A stretch of 64,000 nucleotides of DNA from Saprospiraceae bacterium (GTDB lineage: Bacteria; Bacteroidota; Bacteroidia; Chitinophagales; Saprospiraceae). The translations under genes and the position numbers were made by a program. The first letter of the stretch is position 1, and every line of letters begins with the position of its first letter. The DNA is taken from assembly GCA_019638455.1 (NCBI GenBank), contig JAHBTU010000002.1, positions 124,001 through 188,000 of the forward strand, in the 5' to 3' direction. The notes beneath the pieces were generated by a model. That model did not search any database. It had not been told where the DNA came from and was given only the letters and a program-made list of their open reading frames with translations. This document shows, in pieces, positions 1 through 8,208 of this stretch.

Positions 1-81
1 CTTGCCAGAACCTTTGGCATCAGTCACCAAACGGCTCTGAGGTGGATAAAAAAAAAGCGCAGTCCCTTCCCGACATCGTGA
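1..81 (+). CDS. insA: IS1-family InsA, 3' end only
   Basis: This is the last 26 codons of InsA, with the helix-turn-helix end and the stop at 79-81. The rest of the gene is beyond the window edge. The A9 run where the -1 frameshift into insB is expected is present at about 48-56. Confidence 0.85.
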   Translation, partial: LARTFGISHQTALRWIKKKRSPFPTS

Positions 82-518
82 CCACGTTGCTTCCGGCCAA
101 GAAAAAAGACGTTCTCGAACTGGATGAATTATGGTCTTTTGTCTATTGCAAAGACTTTAAACGCTGGGTTTGGATAGCACTTTGCCGCAGAACACGTCAA
201 ATTGTCTCTTTTTTCATCGGCGACCGAAGCGAACAATCTTGTCGGCGGTTTTGGGAACTGATTCCGCCTGAATATCGAAAATGCCGAACGTTCAGCGATT
301 TTTGGGAGGCATACGCCGCGGTTATTGATACAGGCAAACACAAGATGGTGGGAAAAGAATCCGGGGAAACTTCTCATGTGGAACGCTGGAACAACACCCT
401 TCGCCAGAGAATTTGTCGATTCGTCAGAAAAACGCTATCCTTTTCAAAATCCGATGAAATGCACGAACTGTACCTCCATTTGTTCGTCTACAACTACAAC
501 ATATCACTCATAAAATGA
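42..518 (+). CDS. insB: IS1-family transposase InsB (copy 1)
   Basis: The predicted 158-residue protein is identical to the InsB of the five complete copies. It carries the IS1-type DDE catalytic core: an early Asp in LDELW, a second Asp in FSDFWEAY, and a Glu in HVERWN followed by the LRQR and VRKTLSFSK stretch. The nominal start is GTG at 42. The protein is more probably made as an InsAB' fusion by -1 frameshifting on the A9 run. Confidence 0.9.
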   Translation: MDKKKAQSLPDIVTTLLPAKKKDVLELDELWSFVYCKDFKRWVWIALCRRTRQIVSFFIGDRSEQSCRRFWELIPPEYRKCRTFSDFWEAYAAVIDTGKHKMVGKESGETSHVERWNNTLRQRICRFVRKTLSFSKSDEMHELYLHLFVYNYNISLIK

Positions 519-525
519 CACTACC

Positions 526-776
526 CTTTTTCTTTAAGGTATTCTATACCACCCGCAAAGGTTTCCAATAGCAAAACGTTCAAAATTCTTTCGGCATATC
601 GGATTTTTAGAAAGTTGCCTAATGGCTCTACTAAACCATCTAAAACTCTTGGGCTATACCACTTACCAACATAGTAGAAATTATCATTTTCAGCCCAAGA
701 ACTACGCTTTTGCTTGTCATCTTCGTTTCCGTATGACAAGTAAATTTCTGTGGTTTCAAAGAAATGGATTGCTGAA
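526..776 (-). pseudogene. Host gene fragment 7 (sacsin-like ATPase, about codons 1026-1109)
   Basis: This is the last visible piece of the broken gene. It is open throughout in the frame predicted from the upstream pieces, and the next codon after the 785 element starts at 775. No recognisable domain is present. It is cut at 525 by IS1 copy 1, and the gene continues outside the window. Confidence 0.8.
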
Positions 777-835
777 AGTTTTTGGGTAGTGTCATTTTGG
801 GGGTGATTTGGTATTTTTGCGTCAAACTTTATGAA

Positions 836-1111
836 ATGGTATTAGATGTAAAATGCTGCCATAAATGTGGCTCTGAACACATTGTGAAAAACGGGTCGAA
901 CGCATCAGGCAATCCGAAGTACAAATGCAAGGCTTGCGGCTTCGGCGGGGTGTTTCAAACGCTTCGGAAAAGCGAGGAATTTAAAGAAATGGTCGTCAGG
1001 GCGGCCCAAGAACGCAGTTCGTCACGGGGTCTTGCCAGAACCTTTGGCATCAGTCACCAAACGGCTCTGAGGTGGATAAAAAAAAAGCGCAGTCCCTTCC
1101 CGACATCGTGA
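836..1111 (+). CDS. insA: IS1-family InsA (copy 2)
   Basis: The 91-residue protein is the usual IS1 InsA length. An N-terminal zinc ribbon (CCHKCGSEH then CKACGFGG) is followed by a C-terminal helix-turn-helix (SSRGLARTFGISHQTALRWI). In the IS1 family InsA binds the terminal repeats and represses transposition, and it forms the N-terminal half of the active InsAB' transposase. The frame is open upstream to 782, but ATG 836 gives the family length. The A9 run at 1078-1086 reads ATA AAA AAA AAG in this frame, which is a good -1 slippage site. Confidence 0.93.
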   Translation: MVLDVKCCHKCGSEHIVKNGSNASGNPKYKCKACGFGGVFQTLRKSEEFKEMVVRAAQERSSSRGLARTFGISHQTALRWIKKKRSPFPTS

Positions 1112-1548
1112 CCACGTTGCTTCCGGCCAAGAAAAAAGACGTTCTCGAACTGGATGAATTATGGTCTTTTGTCTATTGCAAAGACTTTAAACGCTGGGTT
1201 TGGATAGCACTTTGCCGCAGAACACGTCAAATTGTCTCTTTTTTCATCGGCGACCGAAGCGAACAATCTTGTCGGCGGTTTTGGGAACTGATTCCGCCTG
1301 AATATCGAAAATGCCGAACGTTCAGCGATTTTTGGGAGGCATACGCCGCGGTTATTGATACAGGCAAACACAAGATGGTGGGAAAAGAATCCGGGGAAAC
1401 TTCTCATGTGGAACGCTGGAACAACACCCTTCGCCAGAGAATTTGTCGATTCGTCAGAAAAACGCTATCCTTTTCAAAATCCGATGAAATGCACGAACTG
1501 TACCTCCATTTGTTCGTCTACAACTACAACATATCACTCATAAAATGA
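1072..1548 (+). CDS. insB: IS1-family transposase InsB (copy 2)
   Basis: The 158-residue catalytic half overlaps the end of insA by 40 nt in the -1 frame. The only nominal start is GTG 1072, just before the A9 run, so synthesis as the InsAB' fusion (836-1548) is expected. The DDE residues are in LDELW, FSDFWEAY and HVERWN. Confidence 0.93.
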   Translation: MDKKKAQSLPDIVTTLLPAKKKDVLELDELWSFVYCKDFKRWVWIALCRRTRQIVSFFIGDRSEQSCRRFWELIPPEYRKCRTFSDFWEAYAAVIDTGKHKMVGKESGETSHVERWNNTLRQRICRFVRKTLSFSKSDEMHELYLHLFVYNYNISLIK

Positions 1549-1555
1549 CACTACC

Positions 1556-1792
1556 AGTTTTTGCTTAATTCTTTCATACTCGTTTTCCCATTCTTTGCGG
1601 TTCTTTGACTTCTCAACTGCTACTAATGCAATTAATGGCGAAGTTTGCAATAACTTAGTTTTAAGGTCGGTTATCTCAACTTTGCTACTAGAAATACTTG
1701 GCTTTACTTTGTCAATAATCTGCACTCCAAAAAGACGTAACAACTCAATAATTTCGGCGCTTTGTTTTTCTGCAAATGCTAAATGAGATGCC
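1556..1792 (-). pseudogene. Host gene fragment 6 (sacsin-like ATPase, about codons 947-1026)
   Basis: This 79-codon piece lies between IS1 copies 2 and 3. It is open in the predicted frame and contains a charged, probably helical stretch (KNRKEWENEYERIKQK). Reading into copy 2 would end after a short VVSFYE tail. Confidence 0.82.
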
Positions 1793-1807
1793 CTAAAACC
1801 GGTAGTG

Positions 1808-2284
1808 TCATTTTATGAGTGATATGTTGTAGTTGTAGACGAACAAATGGAGGTACAGTTCGTGCATTTCATCGGATTTTGAAAAGGATAGCGTTTTTCT
1901 GACGAATCGACAAATTCTCTGGCGAAGGGTGTTGTTCCAGCGTTCCACATGAGAAGTTTCCCCGGATTCTTTTCCCACCATCTTGTGTTTGCCTGTATCA
2001 ATAACCGCGGCGTATGCCTCCCAAAAATCGCTGAACGTTCGGCATTTTCGATATTCAGGCGGAATCAGTTCCCAAAACCGCCGACAAGATTGTTCGCTTC
2101 GGTCGCCGATGAAAAAAGAGACAATTTGACGTGTTCTGCGGCAAAGTGCTATCCAAACCCAGCGTTTAAAGTCTTTGCAATAGACAAAAGACCATAATTC
2201 ATCCAGTTCGAGAACGTCTTTTTTCTTGGCCGGAAGCAACGTGGTCACGATGTCGGGAAGGGACTGCGCTTTTTTTTTATCCAC
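1808..2284 (-). CDS. insB: IS1-family transposase InsB (copy 3)
   Basis: The 158-residue product is identical to that of copy 2. The DDE core is complete and the A9 slippery run is intact. Confidence 0.92.
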   Translation of the reverse strand: MDKKKAQSLPDIVTTLLPAKKKDVLELDELWSFVYCKDFKRWVWIALCRRTRQIVSFFIGDRSEQSCRRFWELIPPEYRKCRTFSDFWEAYAAVIDTGKHKMVGKESGETSHVERWNNTLRQRICRFVRKTLSFSKSDEMHELYLHLFVYNYNISLIK

Positions 2285-2520
2285 CTCAGAGCCGTTTGGT
2301 GACTGATGCCAAAGGTTCTGGCAAGACCCCGTGACGAACTGCGTTCTTGGGCCGCCCTGACGACCATTTCTTTAAATTCCTCGCTTTTCCGAAGCGTTTG
2401 AAACACCCCGCCGAAGCCGCAAGCCTTGCATTTGTACTTCGGATTGCCTGATGCGTTCGACCCGTTTTTCACAATGTGTTCAGAGCCACATTTATGGCAG
2501 CATTTTACATCTAATACCAT
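2245..2520 (-). CDS. insA: IS1-family InsA (copy 3)
   Basis: The 91-residue zinc-ribbon/HTH protein is identical to that of copy 2. The start is the ATG at 2520, and the gene overlaps insB by 40 nt. Confidence 0.92.
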   Translation of the reverse strand: MVLDVKCCHKCGSEHIVKNGSNASGNPKYKCKACGFGGVFQTLRKSEEFKEMVVRAAQERSSSRGLARTFGISHQTALRWIKKKRSPFPTS

Positions 2521-2571
2521 TTCATAAAGTTTGACGCAAAAATACCAAATCACCCCCAAAATGACACTACC

Positions 2572-3855
2572 CTAAAACCTTCTACCGTAACGATTGATAA
2601 ATCTTTGGGGTAGTAAAAATCTGTTCCGTTTTTGGCTAACAACTTATTTGAATTAGCCCATTCTTTTATCTTCTCTCTTTCGGAAGAATGGAAATTCATC
2701 AAAGCCAACTTTTCATAAATCAGCCCTATGCGTTTTTGATTTTCTTTTTGTAATTGCTCATCTTGGCTATTTTCTCTCCAAATGCTGCCCAAGATTTGTA
2801 AATACTCATTTAGCCCTAACGCAGGTATAAATTTCAATTGCGTTTGCCACTCTGGTGGAACTGCACCTTCGTAATCAAAAACAGGTAAATACTTTCCTGC
2901 AATTTCAAAAATTTGCGGAATAGCGTTACTGTAAACTTCTGATGCTTTAAGACAAGATTTTTGAGTTGTTGGGATAAATTTTGAGTTCTCTAAACTCCAA
3001 AAAAAGTAATTCTTAACAGACCAAGTACTACCAAAATAACCCCAATGTAGGTAGGCATCTTTATTAATTTTATTTGGAATAACTGATTTAAATACTTCAT
3101 TCCAAAACAATAAAGAAAATAAATAATTGTCTGCCAATTCGGAATATGTAATCTTATTAAAGGTTACATCATTGTATTCTCCGACCAAATGTGGGTGATA
3201 GTTTTCAGATGTTGCTTTTTGTTTTGCTTCGGAACAAACTTCATTGAAGTATTCTCGCTCAACTAAATTATCACGTCTTTTTGATTTTATTCTTTGAAGT
3301 CCAATGCTCTGATTAACTCCTATTTTAATGAAAAACGTTTTCCATTCACTTTTCAAGTCTTTGCTTTCAAAGTAGTTTTCAGAAACATAGAAATCATTTT
3401 TATAAACTCCTTCTAATCTCAATTCGGGTTCATAAAAGTTCGCTAAAAAGCCGCTATTAGACTTTATCAATGAATTTTCTTTGGTTAGTAATGGCAAATT
3501 TTTCAAGCCTTCATAGTGCTGTTCTTGCAATACACCTTTTTTGTGTGCATTGAATAAAAACCTTCCAATCTCAATAGCGTTTTCTTTGGTTACAAAGGTG
3601 TCACCTTGTTCAATTATCGTTTTTTCTATGAAACTTAAATCGGAAGGCTCTTTCACACCTAAATATTCAAGCCAAGTTTTGATCCGTGAATTTGCATTGA
3701 TTTTAGAAACAATGCTTTCGTGAATAATGCTTATCTCGTCTGAAAATTCGTTTGAAAACTCAACCGCAGGAAAATAAATATGACTTGGCTTTTTGAGTTG
3801 TTCGTTCTCGTCAAAGATGAAAGGCGTTTGCCTTAATATTTCGTTCCAAACGTTT
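2572..3855 (-). pseudogene. Host gene fragment 5 (sacsin-like ATPase, about codons 519-947)
   Basis: This is the longest host fragment, 428 codons fully open. An apparent GTG start at 3656 would give a 368-residue protein, but the frame is open further up to the IS1 at 3864 and joins fragment 4 in phase, so it is not a separate gene. It is hydrophilic, rich in Lys, Asn, Glu and aromatic residues, and has no recognisable domain. It was probably a structural or sensor region after the ATPase domain. Confidence 0.85.
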
Positions 3856-3870
3856 CTGTTGTCGGTAGTG

Positions 3871-4347
3871 TCATTTTATGAGTGATATGTTGTAGTTGTA
3901 GACGAACAAATGGAGGTACAGTTCGTGCATTTCATCGGATTTTGAAAAGGATAGCGTTTTTCTGACGAATCGACAAATTCTCTGGCGAAGGGTGTTGTTC
4001 CAGCGTTCCACATGAGAAGTTTCCCCGGATTCTTTTCCCACCATCTTGTGTTTGCCTGTATCAATAACCGCGGCGTATGCCTCCCAAAAATCGCTGAACG
4101 TTCGGCATTTTCGATATTCAGGCGGAATCAGTTCCCAAAACCGCCGACAAGATTGTTCGCTTCGGTCGCCGATGAAAAAAGAGACAATTTGACGTGTTCT
4201 GCGGCAAAGTGCTATCCAAACCCAGCGTTTAAAGTCTTTGCAATAGACAAAAGACCATAATTCATCCAGTTCGAGAACGTCTTTTTTCTTGGCCGGAAGC
4301 AACGTGGTCACGATGTCGGGAAGGGACTGCGCTTTTTTTTTATCCAC
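3871..4347 (-). CDS. insB: IS1-family transposase InsB (copy 4)
   Basis: 158 residues, identical to the other copies, catalytic triad present. Confidence 0.92.
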   Translation of the reverse strand: MDKKKAQSLPDIVTTLLPAKKKDVLELDELWSFVYCKDFKRWVWIALCRRTRQIVSFFIGDRSEQSCRRFWELIPPEYRKCRTFSDFWEAYAAVIDTGKHKMVGKESGETSHVERWNNTLRQRICRFVRKTLSFSKSDEMHELYLHLFVYNYNISLIK

Positions 4348-4583
4348 CTCAGAGCCGTTTGGTGACTGATGCCAAAGGTTCTGGCAAGACCCCGTGACGA
4401 ACTGCGTTCTTGGGCCGCCCTGACGACCATTTCTTTAAATTCCTCGCTTTTCCGAAGCGTTTGAAACACCCCGCCGAAGCCGCAAGCCTTGCATTTGTAC
4501 TTCGGATTGCCTGATGCGTTCGACCCGTTTTTCACAATGTGTTCAGAGCCACATTTATGGCAGCATTTTACATCTAATACCAT
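4308..4583 (-). CDS. insA: IS1-family InsA (copy 4)
   Basis: 91 residues, identical to the other copies, ATG at 4583. Confidence 0.92.
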   Translation of the reverse strand: MVLDVKCCHKCGSEHIVKNGSNASGNPKYKCKACGFGGVFQTLRKSEEFKEMVVRAAQERSSSRGLARTFGISHQTALRWIKKKRSPFPTS

Positions 4584-4634
4584 TTCATAAAGTTTGACGC
4601 AAAAATACCAAATCACCCCCAAAATGACACTACC

Positions 4635-4817
4635 CTGTTGTCATCTCCTTTACTTCTTTGTGCCTGTTCGTATAGAAATGAAATGAGGTTAAAGTTTTCG
4701 TTTAGTTTGTGTTCTTTCGCAAATATTGATGAAGCAAAGAAGCCTTCTAAATCATCAATGTCAAACATTTCTGTACCTAACCTGCCTAATGTGCTTAGAG
4801 GTTCAAGGTAGGGTATA
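4635..4817 (-). pseudogene. Host gene fragment 4 (sacsin-like ATPase, about codons 458-519)
   Basis: This 183-bp piece lies between IS1 copy 4 and the IS630 element. I translated it base by base: it is open in the predicted frame and reads on from fragment 3 through a Tyr codon rebuilt from the TA duplication. Confidence 0.82.
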
Positions 4818-4834
4818 TATAGCCCCGTGCATAT

Positions 4835-5380
4835 TTAAAGGAACGAGACGGATGATTTAGTGAAAAAAGAGCGGATGAGTTCGGGGTCATCAGCGATTTC
4901 GTGAAGTGCATATTCTACGGCAGTTTGCAAATCGTCCAAATTGAGAAAAATCCGGTTTTTGAGTTTGTGGCACTTGAGGTAATCCCAAAGTAATTCTATG
5001 GCATTTAGTTGTGGGCAATAAGGTGGTAGTGCTTCGAGGTGTATTATACCGGGGTTGTGTTGCAAAAAATCTTTTACCGGCTGACCCTTATGAATTGAAG
5101 CACCATCCCATACGACCAGCATTTTGGTGTTCGTCAGTTCTTCGGTGCTCAACCAAGTGAAAAACTCCTCAAAATCTTCAGCCTTGAAAGGGAGGCGTTG
5201 GATTTGCCAGCACAAATCACCCCGGGTTGAAATCATGCCGAACAGATTCAGATGCTCGCGGCTTTTGAATTCTTGAAGCACCGGAGTCTGGCCCTTGGGG
5301 GCCCAAGTTTTGGCGCAAAAGGGCAGCAAGCAAACCCCACACTCATCGGCATGAAACAATACGCGGTTTTCCGCTTCACT
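4835..5380 (-). CDS. IS630-family transposase, DDE catalytic half (orfB)
   Basis: The frame carries the IS630 DDE core: LFHADECG near the start, VVWDGASIHKG in the middle, and PQLNAIELLWDYLK toward the end. TTG 5359 is the first start-like codon, but the HADE Asp lies only three residues beyond it, and the frame is open upstream to the A8 run at 5380-5387. It is therefore probably made by slippage from orfA. The net shift needed is +1 (equivalently -2), which also fits transcriptional slippage on the A8 tract. Confidence 0.88.
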   Translation of the reverse strand, partial: SEAENRVLFHADECGVCLLPFCAKTWAPKGQTPVLQEFKSREHLNLFGMISTRGDLCWQIQRLPFKAEDFEEFFTWLSTEELTNTKMLVVWDGASIHKGQPVKDFLQHNPGIIHLEALPPYCPQLNAIELLWDYLKCHKLKNRIFLNLDDLQTAVEYALHEIADDPELIRSFFTKSSVSFL

Positions 5381-5846
5381 TTTTTTTAATGCGACCTATG
5401 TCCTCTGCATACCACTTCTGCACCCGCTCTTCCGAACGCTGGCGAGCCTGTTTGGAAGGCCGTTGCAGCGACCATCCGACCTTTTTCAGCAACCGCCCCA
5501 CATGGGATGGGTCATACTTTACCCCAAAAAGTCGCTCAATCACAACACCAACGCGACCCCGCGTCCATATTTCCCCTTCAAATCCCTGCGCTGTACAACC
5601 CTTGTTCAATTCTTCCACCAGGCGCCGCAGGTCTTCGGTTCCTAATTTGCTCTGGGTTCCGCCCGGCGGAAGGCTCTTGTACCAAGCAGGATTGTCTGCA
5701 TCGTATCGCGCAAGCCATCGTGACAACGTTGATTTGGGTATCCCCAAACTGGACATGATGTCTTGGCGGTTCTTACCTGAACGGAACATCTCTACCGCTC
5801 GCAGGCGCATCCCTTCATACGAAACTGAACTCAAACGTTTTTTCAT
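5376..5846 (-). CDS. IS630-family transposase, HTH half (orfA)
   Basis: The 156-residue protein has an N-terminal helix-turn-helix (RQDIMSSLGIPKSTLSRWL) and a winged-helix region (GRVGVVIERLFGVKYDPSHV) typical of IS630 DNA-binding halves. ATG 5846 is preferred over the TTG two codons upstream. It ends GRIKKK at an A8 run, where the frame passes to the catalytic half. Confidence 0.88.
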   Translation of the reverse strand: MKKRLSSVSYEGMRLRAVEMFRSGKNRQDIMSSLGIPKSTLSRWLARYDADNPAWYKSLPPGGTQSKLGTEDLRRLVEELNKGCTAQGFEGEIWTRGRVGVVIERLFGVKYDPSHVGRLLKKVGWSLQRPSKQARQRSEERVQKWYAEDIGRIKKK

Positions 5847-5900
5847 GCTCAAAATGAAGCAAAGATACGCCCTTTGTTCCTTTAAAAATGCACGGGGCTA

Positions 5901-6182
5901 TAAGACGATACCGAAAAGTTTTTGTTTCTGCTTTCGTTGATATAATTGATAAGGGTTTGTGCATTGATAAACTGAGAAATATTTGTTTTATCAAATACAC
6001 TTTCCTTAACTCTAAGCAACTCACCTTTTAGGTTCGGGATAAACGAAATAGTTTGAAGGGCGGTGTTAAAACCTTCATTGAAACTACTTTCCAACAAAGA
6101 ACCGCCAAGTTTGTGGGGTACAATGGTTAGAAATTGCTTGTTATACTTGCTGTTTTTGTGGGCAAGTTCAGCAACCCAAGAA
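5901..6182 (-). pseudogene. Host gene fragment 3 (sacsin-like ATPase, about codons 364-458)
   Basis: This 94-codon piece lies between the IS630 element and IS1 copy 5. It is open when read from 6181 and joins the flanking fragments in frame. No recognised motif. Confidence 0.82.
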
Positions 6183-6241
6183 AAGAACTTGGTAGTGTCA
6201 TTTTGGGGGTGATTTGGTATTTTTGCGTCAAACTTTATGAA

Positions 6242-6517
6242 ATGGTATTAGATGTAAAATGCTGCCATAAATGTGGCTCTGAACACATTGTGAAAAACGG
6301 GTCGAACGCATCAGGCAATCCGAAGTACAAATGCAAGGCTTGCGGCTTCGGCGGGGTGTTTCAAACGCTTCGGAAAAGCGAGGAATTTAAAGAAATGGTC
6401 GTCAGGGCGGCCCAAGAACGCAGTTCGTCACGGGGTCTTGCCAGAACCTTTGGCATCAGTCACCAAACGGCTCTGAGGTGGATAAAAAAAAAGCGCAGTC
6501 CCTTCCCGACATCGTGA
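6242..6517 (+). CDS. insA: IS1-family InsA (copy 5)
   Basis: 91 residues, identical to the other copies. The frame is open into the flanking host DNA, but ATG 6242 gives the family length. Confidence 0.92.
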   Translation: MVLDVKCCHKCGSEHIVKNGSNASGNPKYKCKACGFGGVFQTLRKSEEFKEMVVRAAQERSSSRGLARTFGISHQTALRWIKKKRSPFPTS

Positions 6518-6954
6518 CCACGTTGCTTCCGGCCAAGAAAAAAGACGTTCTCGAACTGGATGAATTATGGTCTTTTGTCTATTGCAAAGACTTTAAACGC
6601 TGGGTTTGGATAGCACTTTGCCGCAGAACACGTCAAATTGTCTCTTTTTTCATCGGCGACCGAAGCGAACAATCTTGTCGGCGGTTTTGGGAACTGATTC
6701 CGCCTGAATATCGAAAATGCCGAACGTTCAGCGATTTTTGGGAGGCATACGCCGCGGTTATTGATACAGGCAAACACAAGATGGTGGGAAAAGAATCCGG
6801 GGAAACTTCTCATGTGGAACGCTGGAACAACACCCTTCGCCAGAGAATTTGTCGATTCGTCAGAAAAACGCTATCCTTTTCAAAATCCGATGAAATGCAC
6901 GAACTGTACCTCCATTTGTTCGTCTACAACTACAACATATCACTCATAAAATGA
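6478..6954 (+). CDS. insB: IS1-family transposase InsB (copy 5)
   Basis: 158 residues, identical to the other copies, expected as the frameshifted InsAB' product. Confidence 0.92.
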   Translation: MDKKKAQSLPDIVTTLLPAKKKDVLELDELWSFVYCKDFKRWVWIALCRRTRQIVSFFIGDRSEQSCRRFWELIPPEYRKCRTFSDFWEAYAAVIDTGKHKMVGKESGETSHVERWNNTLRQRICRFVRKTLSFSKSDEMHELYLHLFVYNYNISLIK

Positions 6955-6961
6955 CACTACC

Positions 6962-7429
6962 AAGAACTTTATAGGAATTTGTTTGAAAAGCCATTTATTC
7001 CAAAAAGTATCTTGATGCAAGTGTTGTCTGCCTGCATCTGTCAAGAAACTTGCATTTACCAAAAATGGAAAATCATAATTGATAGAAGTAGGCAGGTAAG
7101 TAAAAATTAACCTATTTTCTTTATCAACTGCTTTCAACTTGCCCTTTTCAACCTGAATAGCAAAAGAAATTTCGGTTTGTTTGGCTTCTTTTAGTTTTTT
7201 TGGTGATTTATCGTCTTCGTTTATTTCTGTCTGTACATCTGAGGGAATAGAAAACTGCTCGGTCTTAATCAACCATTCACTTAGCGTATTACCATTACGT
7301 TTTAATGTGGTTACTTCTCCATTTACGCCCTTTTCAAGTATAATTTTTTCGCTTGTGTTGATGGATACTTTAACTTGTTTGCTACGCAGGAAAAGTACGA
7401 TTTGACTTTCTGAAAATAGGTCATTCAAA
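6962..7429 (-). pseudogene. Host gene fragment 2 (sacsin-like ATPase, about codons 208-364)
   Basis: This 156-codon piece follows on from the ATPase domain. It is open in the predicted frame, with the next codon after the junction at 7428. It includes a probable beta-rich stretch ending in TYLPTSINYDFPFLVNASF, which resembles the part after the ATP-binding domain in sacsin-type proteins. I rate that resemblance as weak. Confidence 0.84.
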
Positions 7430-7488
7430 ACCTTTTTGGTAGTGTCATTTTGGGGGTGATTTGGTATTTTTGCGTCAAACTTTATGAA

Positions 7489-7764
7489 ATGGTATTAGAT
7501 GTAAAATGCTGCCATAAATGTGGCTCTGAACACATTGTGAAAAACGGGTCGAACGCATCAGGCAATCCGAAGTACAAATGCAAGGCTTGCGGCTTCGGCG
7601 GGGTGTTTCAAACGCTTCGGAAAAGCGAGGAATTTAAAGAAATGGTCGTCAGGGCGGCCCAAGAACGCAGTTCGTCACGGGGTCTTGCCAGAACCTTTGG
7701 CATCAGTCACCAAACGGCTCTGAGGTGGATAAAAAAAAAGCGCAGTCCCTTCCCGACATCGTGA
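7489..7764 (+). CDS. insA: IS1-family InsA (copy 6)
   Basis: 91 residues, identical to the other copies, ATG at 7489. Confidence 0.92.
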   Translation: MVLDVKCCHKCGSEHIVKNGSNASGNPKYKCKACGFGGVFQTLRKSEEFKEMVVRAAQERSSSRGLARTFGISHQTALRWIKKKRSPFPTS

Positions 7765-8201
7765 CCACGTTGCTTCCGGCCAAGAAAAAAGACGTTCTCG
7801 AACTGGATGAATTATGGTCTTTTGTCTATTGCAAAGACTTTAAACGCTGGGTTTGGATAGCACTTTGCCGCAGAACACGTCAAATTGTCTCTTTTTTCAT
7901 CGGCGACCGAAGCGAACAATCTTGTCGGCGGTTTTGGGAACTGATTCCGCCTGAATATCGAAAATGCCGAACGTTCAGCGATTTTTGGGAGGCATACGCC
8001 GCGGTTATTGATACAGGCAAACACAAGATGGTGGGAAAAGAATCCGGGGAAACTTCTCATGTGGAACGCTGGAACAACACCCTTCGCCAGAGAATTTGTC
8101 GATTCGTCAGAAAAACGCTATCCTTTTCAAAATCCGATGAAATGCACGAACTGTACCTCCATTTGTTCGTCTACAACTACAACATATCACTCATAAAATG
8201 A
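7725..8201 (+). CDS. insB: IS1-family transposase InsB (copy 6)
   Basis: 158 residues, identical to the other copies, DDE residues present. Confidence 0.92.
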   Translation: MDKKKAQSLPDIVTTLLPAKKKDVLELDELWSFVYCKDFKRWVWIALCRRTRQIVSFFIGDRSEQSCRRFWELIPPEYRKCRTFSDFWEAYAAVIDTGKHKMVGKESGETSHVERWNNTLRQRICRFVRKTLSFSKSDEMHELYLHLFVYNYNISLIK

Positions 8202-8208
8202 CACTACC

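Larger units (their letters stand above)
1..525 (+). mobile_element. IS1-family element, copy 1 (left end outside window)
   Basis: These are the right-hand 525 bp of the same 771-bp element found complete at 785-1555. The right terminal inverted repeat AAAATGACACTACC ends at 525. The presumed right target duplication is ctttttct (526-533), but its partner lies outside the window and cannot be checked. The element sits inside the same disrupted minus-strand host gene as the other copies. Confidence 0.93.
785..1555 (+). mobile_element. IS1-family insertion sequence, copy 2 (complete, 771 bp)
   Basis: The terminal inverted repeat is a perfect 14 bp (GGTAGTGTCATTTT) at both ends, with weaker matching further in. 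The 8-bp target duplication agtttttg is present at 777-784 and 1556-1563. The length of 771 bp, the two overlapping reading frames and the 8-bp duplication are those of the IS1 family. The protein products match those of the other copies in the window, which suggests very recent spread. Confidence 0.96.
1801..2571 (-). mobile_element. IS1-family insertion sequence, copy 3 (complete, 771 bp)
   Basis: Inverted orientation. The 14-bp inverted repeats are perfect, and the 8-bp target duplication ctaaaacc is at 1793-1800 and 2572-2579. It lies 245 bp from copy 2 in the opposite orientation, so recombination between the two could invert the short host segment. Confidence 0.96.
3864..4634 (-). mobile_element. 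IS1-family insertion sequence, copy 4 (complete, 771 bp)
   Basis: Both 14-bp inverted repeats are intact, and the 8-bp target duplication ctgttgtc is at 3856-3863 and 4635-4642. Same orientation as copy 3. Confidence 0.96.
4820..5900 (-). mobile_element. IS630-family insertion sequence (1,081 bp)
   Basis: The terminal inverted repeats start TAGCCCCGTGCAT and match for about 25 bp with one mismatch. The element is flanked by the dinucleotide TA (4818-4819 and 5901-5902), the signature target duplication of the IS630/Tc1/mariner superfamily. It encodes two overlapping frames, an HTH protein and a DDE protein. Removing it with one TA restores the host frame. Confidence 0.93.
6191..6961 (+). mobile_element. 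IS1-family insertion sequence, copy 5 (complete, 771 bp)
   Basis: The terminal repeats are intact, and the 8-bp target duplication aagaactt is at 6183-6190 and 6962-6969. Confidence 0.96.
7438..8208 (+). mobile_element. IS1-family insertion sequence, copy 6 (complete, 771 bp)
   Basis: The terminal repeats are intact, and the 8-bp target duplication accttttt is at 7430-7437 and 8209-8216. This is the insertion nearest the host start codon; it cuts the protein after about 207 residues. Confidence 0.96.

Noticed and set aside
129..377. 82-codon antisense frame within each IS1 copy (also at 1159, 1949, 4012, 6565, 7812)
   Set aside because: It lies opposite the conserved InsB catalytic region and repeats only because the element repeats.
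2572..3656. Separate 368-residue gene starting at GTG 3656
   Set aside because: The frame is open upstream and joins fragments 4 and 6 in phase once the insertion sequences are removed, so it is part of the larger gene.
4820..5900. IS630 element called a dead pseudogene because of two frames
   Set aside because: Both termini, the TA duplication and all catalytic motifs are intact, and many IS630 members use slippage at an A run.
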